Assembly: GCA_029251865.1 (NCBI GenBank)
Contig: JAQXCN010000034.1
Span: 1 to 50,026, forward strand
Direction: 5' to 3'
DNA from: Crocinitomicaceae bacterium
GTDB lineage: Bacteria > Bacteroidota > Bacteroidia > Flavobacteriales_D > Crocinitomicaceae
Length of the DNA stretch: 50,026 nucleotides
Within the stretch, counting starts at the first letter, position 1. The number at the start of each line of letters is the position of its first letter. Positions 45,173-50,026 of the stretch are shown in pieces. The notes under the pieces were generated by a model that had not been told where the DNA came from, ran no database searches, and was given only the letters and a program-made list of their open reading frames with translations. The position numbers were made by a program, and so were the translations under genes.

Positions 45173-46762
45173 ATGAAAAAAGGACTGTTTGCGCTTATTG
45201 CTTTGTTAATGCCTATTGTAACTTTTGCTCAAGAAGACATGGGTTTAGACCAAAAAATTGATCAAGCATTTAAACCAATTTCTGATTTCATTTCAGGAAT
45301 AATATTTTTTGAAGTTTTTGACGGTGCGCCATTTGTGATCATTCTTTTGGTTTGTAGTGCTTTGTTTTTTACGCTGTATTTTGGATTCCCAAATATTCGT
45401 TTTTTTGGTAAAGCTATTAATGTTGTAAGAGGCAAATATGACCATGTAGACCATGCATCGTCTGGGGACAGTAAATTGGCTATTGACGGCGATATTAAAG
45501 ATACCATTGCTGATGAAAGCAAAGAAGGAGAGGTGACTCATTTTCAAGCCTTAGCTACGGCTGTTTCTGGAACGGTCGGTAATGGAAACATCGCGGGTGT
45601 TGCTCTGGCGATTGCTCTTGGTGGCCCTGGAGCTACCTTTTGGATGGTTGTATGTGGCTTACTCGGAATGTCTTCTAAGTTTGTAGAATGCACGCTTGGT
45701 GTTCAGTATCGAGACATCGGCGAAGACGGCACGGTATATGGCGGTCCGATGTATTATTTAAGCAAAGGTCTAAAGGAAAAAGGTTTTGCTCTGTTAGGTA
45801 AAATAACTGCAGTTCTTTTTGCTATATTCTGTATCGGGGGTTCTTTTGGTGGTGGAAATGCAGCACAAAGTAACCAAGCAACAATTGTATTAAAGGAACT
45901 CATGGGGTGGGATAGCACCAGTGCTGGAGCAATTATCGGTGTCGTTTTAGCAATTTTAGTTGGGATAATAATTATTGGTGGCATTAAGAGAATTGCTTCT
46001 GTTACGGAAAAAGTAGTCCCGTTTATGGCTGTCTTGTATTTGGCGGCTTGTTTGTATATTATACTTACTAATTTCAGCTTGGTAGACGATGCTTTTTCTT
46101 TGATTTTTCGTGAAGCATTTAACCCTCAGGCCATTGGTGTGGGTGGAGTGATAGGCGTTTTATTGGTTGGTTTCAAAAGAGCTGCGTTTTCTAACGAGGC
46201 AGGAGCTGGGTCAGCTTCTATTGCACATTCTGCCGTAAAAACAAAGTATTCAGCATCAGAAGGATTGGTTGCTTTGCTTGAGCCGTTTATTGATACGGTT
46301 GTCATATGTACAATGACAGCGCTAGTAATTATCATTTATAACTTCGGTGGTGCTTTTGAATACGGCGGTGAAGGATCTGTAATGATAGATGGGGTTGCAT
46401 ATGAAGGCGCAGGAATCACCTCCAAAGCCTTTGGTCAGTATATACCCTACTCCAATGTATTCCTCACAGTCGCCGTTGTCTTATTTGCGGTGTCAACTAT
46501 GATTTCATGGTCGTATTATGGTCTGCAGTCTTGGAAGTTTTTATTTGGTAGAGGAAAAGCTGCAGATTTGGCTTATAAGTTCTTGTTTTTAGGGTTCGTT
46601 GTAATTGGTGCTGCAGCCAGTATGGATTCTATTTGGGGATTTTCGGACGCTATGATTTTTGCAATGGTATTTCCAAATATGGTCGGCTTGTTTTTCCTTT
46701 TCCCAATTGTAAAAAAGGAGCTTTCTCGTTACTTAAGTGCAATAAAAGGGTCAAAGTCATAA
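45173..46762 (+). CDS. Alanine/glycine:cation symporter (AgcS family)
   Basis: 529 residues. An N-terminal signal-like segment ends TFA/Q. SGTVGNGNIAGVALAIALGG (a family signature, with GNGN where GTGN is common), GPMYYLSKGL, FSNEAGAGSASIAHS and about ten membrane helices fit a sodium:amino-acid symporter that imports alanine or glycine. It has its own weak -7 box (TATCTTCG, one mismatch). Confidence 0.93.
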   Translation: MKKGLFALIALLMPIVTFAQEDMGLDQKIDQAFKPISDFISGIIFFEVFDGAPFVIILLVCSALFFTLYFGFPNIRFFGKAINVVRGKYDHVDHASSGDSKLAIDGDIKDTIADESKEGEVTHFQALATAVSGTVGNGNIAGVALAIALGGPGATFWMVVCGLLGMSSKFVECTLGVQYRDIGEDGTVYGGPMYYLSKGLKEKGFALLGKITAVLFAIFCIGGSFGGGNAAQSNQATIVLKELMGWDSTSAGAIIGVVLAILVGIIIIGGIKRIASVTEKVVPFMAVLYLAACLYIILTNFSLVDDAFSLIFREAFNPQAIGVGGVIGVLLVGFKRAAFSNEAGAGSASIAHSAVKTKYSASEGLVALLEPFIDTVVICTMTALVIIIYNFGGAFEYGGEGSVMIDGVAYEGAGITSKAFGQYIPYSNVFLTVAVVLFAVSTMISWSYYGLQSWKFLFGRGKAADLAYKFLFLGFVVIGAAASMDSIWGFSDAMIFAMVFPNMVGLFFLFPIVKKELSRYLSAIKGSKS

Positions 46763-46846
46763 TGCGGTCCAATAATCTTTCTGCATATTAAATCGCCATT
46801 TTATATTTCAAAAAAAAGTAGAAGGGGTCTAACTATTTTTTTTGTT

Positions 46847-47668
46847 TTGTCCTTTGGTATTGTCTTAGCACCGAGACTTGTTGTTTATTTTTCAGATTCA
46901 AATACTGTTGTTGTTCAATATCCAATAATTGAGGATGAAGGCGACCGTAATCAATCCCCAAAGAATAGTAAGGCTCAGCGATCCTTCGCTAAGAAAAAAA
47001 AGCAGTATTCTTATAAATCTCCAAAAGAAAAATTTGACCCGAATGAGTATACACTTAATGATTGGATGTCTTTAGGGTTATCTGAAAAGCAATCGAGTGT
47101 GATCTTAAAATTCCTTCATCATACTGTATATTCTAATGAGGCTTTGAAAAAAATATATGTTCTTCCAGATGCTGCTTATGCTTTAATTAAGGACTCTACC
47201 ATATATCCAGATCCCACAAATGCAGCGATTTCGTTTCAGATAGACTCTAGTAAGCTTTATGAACCTGTAAGGTTTTTAGAACTGAATACTGTTGATTCTC
47301 TTGAACTCATTTCTCTTCGGGGCGTAGGTCCTTTTTATGCTGCTCAGATAATCAAGTACCGTAAAGAGTTAGGTGGGTTTTATAAAAAAGAGCAGCTCTT
47401 GGAAGTATGGAAAATGCGAGAAGAAACCTATGAAGTTTTAGTCACAGAACTCATCCTAGATAGTAGTCATATTCAAAAAATACATTTAAATAGTATTAGT
47501 TTTGAGGCACTAAAAAATCACCCTTACGTCAGTTATTCCATGGCCAATTCTATTGTAAAAATGCGAAATCAGTTGGGTAGCTTTGATACTATTAGTTCCA
47601 TAAAGAAATCAAAACTAATTGATAATGAAGTATATCAAAAGATTCGTCCATATTTATCTTTGGAATAA
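46847..47668 (+). CDS. Helix-hairpin-helix (ComEA-like) membrane-anchored protein
   Basis: The annotated part is 273 residues: a hydrophobic segment (5-20), a Lys-rich region, then HhH motifs: ELNTVDSLELISLRGVGPFYAAQII and a second at the C terminus (SIKKSKLIDNEVYQKI). ComEA-type HhH proteins bind double-stranded DNA in the periplasm. The conserved basic N terminus before the membrane helix (FYISKKSRRGLTIFFVL) lies upstream of TTG 46847 in the same frame, but only non-ATG starts (CTG 46781) exist there; see findings. Confidence 0.7.
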   Translation: MSFGIVLAPRLVVYFSDSNTVVVQYPIIEDEGDRNQSPKNSKAQRSFAKKKKQYSYKSPKEKFDPNEYTLNDWMSLGLSEKQSSVILKFLHHTVYSNEALKKIYVLPDAAYALIKDSTIYPDPTNAAISFQIDSSKLYEPVRFLELNTVDSLELISLRGVGPFYAAQIIKYRKELGGFYKKEQLLEVWKMREETYEVLVTELILDSSHIQKIHLNSISFEALKNHPYVSYSMANSIVKMRNQLGSFDTISSIKKSKLIDNEVYQKIRPYLSLE

Positions 47669-47771
47669 GGCGTTATTTCAAACCGAATAAGAATGACAGT
47701 CTCATTTATCTTTTTATCAAAAAATAAGGGTTTAAAATTCTTAATCGAAGAAACCTTCATTAAATTCGCAT

Positions 47772-48302
47772 ATGCTTTTAGAAGACAAGCTTAAAAATGT
47801 TATTCGGGATGTTCCGGATTTCCCGAAACCTGGGATCCTATTTAAGGATATTTCAACTATTATGTTGAATCCTGAACTTTCGAAAGAAGTCGTTTCTCAT
47901 CTAGCCTCAGTTTATAAGGGTCAAAAAATAGATGCGGTTGCCGGAATCGAGAGTAGAGGATTTCTATTTGGTTATCCATTGGCAATGGCACTTGGGATTC
48001 CTTTTATATTAATTCGTAAAAAGGGAAAGTTACCGTATAAAAAGAAAAGCTTTGCTTATCAATTAGAATATGGATCGGCAGAGATTGAAATGCATGATGA
48101 TGCCGTTGAAAAGGGACAGCAGGTGTTGATTCATGACGATTTATTAGCAACAGGAGGTTCAGCAGCAGCAGCAGCAGAACTTATTCAGCAATGTGGCGGT
48201 CGAATCGCTGGATTTAATTTTTTAGTAAACCTTAGCTTTCTTAATGGAGACAAGAAGCTAGAGAAGTATTCTTCTAACAGTATTAACCTTGTCTCTTATT
48301 AA
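47772..48302 (+). CDS. apt: Adenine phosphoribosyltransferase
   Basis: 176 residues. The flexible loop region, PKPGILFKDI and GIESRGF are standard, and the PRPP-binding motif is VLIHDDLLATGG. It makes AMP from adenine and PRPP, for purine salvage. TAAATTCG at 47761-47768 ends three bases before the ATG. Confidence 0.95.
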   Translation: MLLEDKLKNVIRDVPDFPKPGILFKDISTIMLNPELSKEVVSHLASVYKGQKIDAVAGIESRGFLFGYPLAMALGIPFILIRKKGKLPYKKKSFAYQLEYGSAEIEMHDDAVEKGQQVLIHDDLLATGGSAAAAAELIQQCGGRIAGFNFLVNLSFLNGDKKLEKYSSNSINLVSY

Positions 48303-48324
48303 TTAGAAATTAATCATCAGATAT

Positions 48325-49464
48325 ATGAATTTTGAGCATAACGAAAATCAAGGAATGATTGCGCAAATGGTTAGAGATTTCGCAGAAAAAGAAATCAAAC
48401 CTAACATGAAAAATTGGGATGACCACGAGATATTTCCTGAAGAGACTATGAAGAAATTAGGGGAGCTTGGCTTGTTGGGTATTTTTATCCCTGAAGAATA
48501 TGGTGGATCTGGATTTGGTTATGCTGAATATGCGACTGCACTTATGGAATTGGGTAAAGTTTGTGGTGGTATAGGATTAAGTGTAGCTGCGCATAATTCC
48601 TTATGTACAGGTCATATTTTTTATCACGGTAGTGAAGCACAAAAGAAAAAGTACCTACCGAAATTAGCAAGTGGTGAATGGATTGGTGCATGGGGACTTA
48701 CTGAGGCAAATACAGGGTCTGATGCAATGCGCATGAAAACAACGGCAGTCAAAGATGGAGACCATTGGATATTAAACGGAACTAAAAACTGGATTACACA
48801 TGGTCTATCGGGAGATGTCGCAGTTGTTTTAATTAGAACAGGAGATTTATTAGATAGTAATGGAATAACTGCCTTTATTATAGAAAAAGGAACACCTGGT
48901 TTTTCTGCTGTAAAAATTAAAGAAAAATTAGGCGTTCGTGCGAGTGAGACTGCAGAACTTATTTTTGACAATGTAAGAATTCCTGAAGAAAATGTAATAG
49001 GTGATGTTGGAGCTGGTTTTAAACAGGCAATGCAAATATTAGATGGCGGTAGGATTTCGATAGCGTCATTGAGCTGCGGGATAGCTAGAGGAGCACATGA
49101 AGCTTCTGTTAAGTATGCAAAGGAGCGTGAGCAATTTGGGAAGCCAATAGCACATTTTCAAGCAATTTCATTTAAGCTAGCCGATATGGCTACAGAAGTT
49201 GAAGCGGCGGAATTACTTACGTTCCAGGCTGCATTTTTGAAGGATAATAAACGTCCTTTAACGAAAGCAGGGGCTTATGCGAAATATTATGCATCAGAGG
49301 TTTCTGTTAAGTGTGGAAATGAGGCTGTGCAGATTATGGGTGGTTACGGCTACACAAAGGAGTATCCTGCGGAGAAATTTTTAAGAGATGCTAAATTGAT
49401 GACAATAGGAGAGGGTACCTCTGAAATACAAAAAATCGTGATTTCAAGAGAAATTTTGAAATAA
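48325..49464 (+). CDS. Acyl-CoA dehydrogenase, short-chain type
   Basis: 379 residues with all family segments: WGLTEANTGSDAMRM, WILNGTKNWITHG, FDNVRIPEENVIG, REQFGKPIAHFQ and GGYGYTKEYPAEKFLRDA. The catalytic base is E363 in GEGTSEIQ, the position used by butyryl-CoA (short-chain) dehydrogenases. FAD enzyme that oxidises acyl-CoA to trans-2-enoyl-CoA. It is 22 bp after apt. Confidence 0.93.
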   Translation: MNFEHNENQGMIAQMVRDFAEKEIKPNMKNWDDHEIFPEETMKKLGELGLLGIFIPEEYGGSGFGYAEYATALMELGKVCGGIGLSVAAHNSLCTGHIFYHGSEAQKKKYLPKLASGEWIGAWGLTEANTGSDAMRMKTTAVKDGDHWILNGTKNWITHGLSGDVAVVLIRTGDLLDSNGITAFIIEKGTPGFSAVKIKEKLGVRASETAELIFDNVRIPEENVIGDVGAGFKQAMQILDGGRISIASLSCGIARGAHEASVKYAKEREQFGKPIAHFQAISFKLADMATEVEAAELLTFQAAFLKDNKRPLTKAGAYAKYYASEVSVKCGNEAVQIMGGYGYTKEYPAEKFLRDAKLMTIGEGTSEIQKIVISREILK

Positions 49465-49468
49465 TTTG

Positions 49469-49498
49469 TTGGAACATTTATAAAATAGCTTATCTTTG
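49469..49498 (+). promoter_or_regulatory. Bacteroidota promoter (TTG, 19 bp, TATCTTTG) for rpsU
   Basis: TTG 49469-49471 and TATCTTTG 49491-49498 with a 19-bp spacer, the closest match to consensus in the window. The leader before ATG 49531 is about 28 nt. Confidence 0.7.
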
Positions 49499-49530
49499 CA
49501 GTCCGATATAAATTAAAATATCCGTTTATT

Positions 49531-49722
49531 ATGTTAATTATACCAATAAAAGAAGGCGAGAACATCGAAAGAGCTCTAAAAAAGTACAAGAAGAAATTCG
49601 AAAAAACCAAAGTAATGTTACAATTACGTGGAAGAAAAGAGTTTGAAAAGCCTTCAATTACTAAAAGACAACAAATTATTCGCGCTTCATATAAGCAAAG
49701 AATGCAATCATTAGAAGCGTAA
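49531..49722 (+). CDS. rpsU: 30S ribosomal protein S21
   Basis: 63 residues, the usual length. It begins MLIIPIKEGENIERALKKYK and is highly basic, typical of Bacteroidota S21. It is a small-subunit protein near the anti-Shine-Dalgarno region. It has its own promoter and a terminator. Confidence 0.96.
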   Translation: MLIIPIKEGENIERALKKYKKKFEKTKVMLQLRGRKEFEKPSITKRQQIIRASYKQRMQSLEA

Positions 49723-49747
49723 CCTTCTACAAAAATATACGTTAAGG

Positions 49748-49773
49748 AAAGGAGTCATTAGACTCCTTTTTTT
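49748..49773 (+). terminator. Intrinsic terminator after rpsU
   Basis: AAGGAGTC and GACTCCTT form a perfect 8-bp stem with a 4-nt loop and a run of seven T. It ends exactly at the start codon of the next gene. Confidence 0.9.
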
Positions 49774-50026
49774 ATGTTCGATAAATTCATCTCATATCTT
49801 CAATTTGAAAAGCGATATTCCAACCACACGGTATTGGCTTATCGACAAGATCTTGATGCGTTTAAAGAATTTGCCGAATTAGATAAAATAGCTGAGTTTT
49901 CCGATTTATCTTCATCTTTTATACGATCCTGGATTGTATATCTCATTGAAGGCGGGATGAAAAATAAATCTGTAAACAGAAAACTCGCTTCACTAAGAAC
50001 TTTTTATAAGTGGCTTCGAAAGGAAG
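49774..50026 (+). CDS. xerC: Tyrosine recombinase XerC-like (5' part only)
   Basis: 84 codons reach the right edge. The N-terminal core-binding SAM-like domain is recognisable: FISYLQFEKRYSNHTVLAYRQDL and NRKLASLRTFYKWLRK. It would resolve chromosome dimers together with XerD. The catalytic Arg and Tyr residues lie beyond the edge, so XerC versus another integrase is not settled; the rpsU neighbour fits XerC. The ATG at 49774 directly follows the rpsU terminator. Confidence 0.78.
   Translation, partial: MFDKFISYLQFEKRYSNHTVLAYRQDLDAFKEFAELDKIAEFSDLSSSFIRSWIVYLIEGGMKNKSVNRKLASLRTFYKWLRKE

Overview
This window is a stretch of Bacteroidota chromosome, most likely from an aquatic member of the Flavobacteriales. 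The evidence is AT-rich DNA, many type IX secretion (T9SS) cargo proteins with type A or type B C-terminal sorting domains, a proteorhodopsin, a bacillithiol-type bacilliredoxin, families largely restricted to Bacteroidota (Omp28-like, DUF6029, DUF5686) and Bacteroidota-style promoters (TAnnTTTG -7 boxes). I see no rRNA, tRNA, CRISPR array, prophage or insertion sequence. The genes are tightly packed, with short overlaps and only two gaps near 300 bp. The species cannot be named from the sequence.

Layout: 1-1851 is the 5' part of a secreted lectin-like adhesin running off the left edge. 2005-4916 holds an alpha/beta hydrolase, a PAP2-like membrane protein and rpoN. 5006-8974 is an envelope thiol cluster (TlpA, DUF6029 barrel, Omp28-like lipoprotein) with a divergent T9SS cargo protein. 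9030-14832 has rnr, a gamma-carbonic anhydrase homologue, proteorhodopsin (opposite strand), aminopeptidase P and a second hydrolase. 14968-17250 has a secreted VWA protein behind a sigma-54-like promoter, an M23 peptidase-like protein, and a small basic protein with a cold-shock protein. 17297-25188 is aldehyde dehydrogenase, dtd, rsgA, aroE, a five-repeat T9SS protein, lpdA and an NAD(P)-binding protein. 25224-31877 is a large PKD/type B T9SS protein facing a tatC-DUF5686-lptB envelope operon.

32039-36950 contains an orphan small gene, three tandem paralogous lipoproteins, then pheS-ytxJ-glutaminyl cyclase and a DUF2279 protein. 37027-41809 is a coupled set: LOG-family hydrolase, PASTA protein, T9SS protein and RluD-like pseudouridine synthase. 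41865-45130 is a PorE-like OmpA protein with PspC and an SDR. 45173-50026 is an alanine:cation symporter, a helix-hairpin-helix protein, apt, an acyl-CoA dehydrogenase, rpsU and the start of xerC.

How the genes fit together: most of the window serves the cell envelope. TatC, LptB, the PorE-like protein, the PASTA protein and the M23 protein relate to export, outer-membrane assembly or the wall, and five recognisable T9SS-type secreted proteins are possible cargo. Twelve of thirteen exported non-lipoproteins have Gln right after the predicted signal-peptidase site, and the window encodes a membrane-anchored glutaminyl cyclase that could turn that Gln into pyroglutamate. Proteorhodopsin suggests light-driven proton pumping, but no retinal-synthesis gene is nearby. 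I found no clearly new multi-gene system. The best leads are the sigma-54-like promoter before the VWA gene, the thiol cluster, the lipoprotein triplet and the near-leaderless promoter layout.
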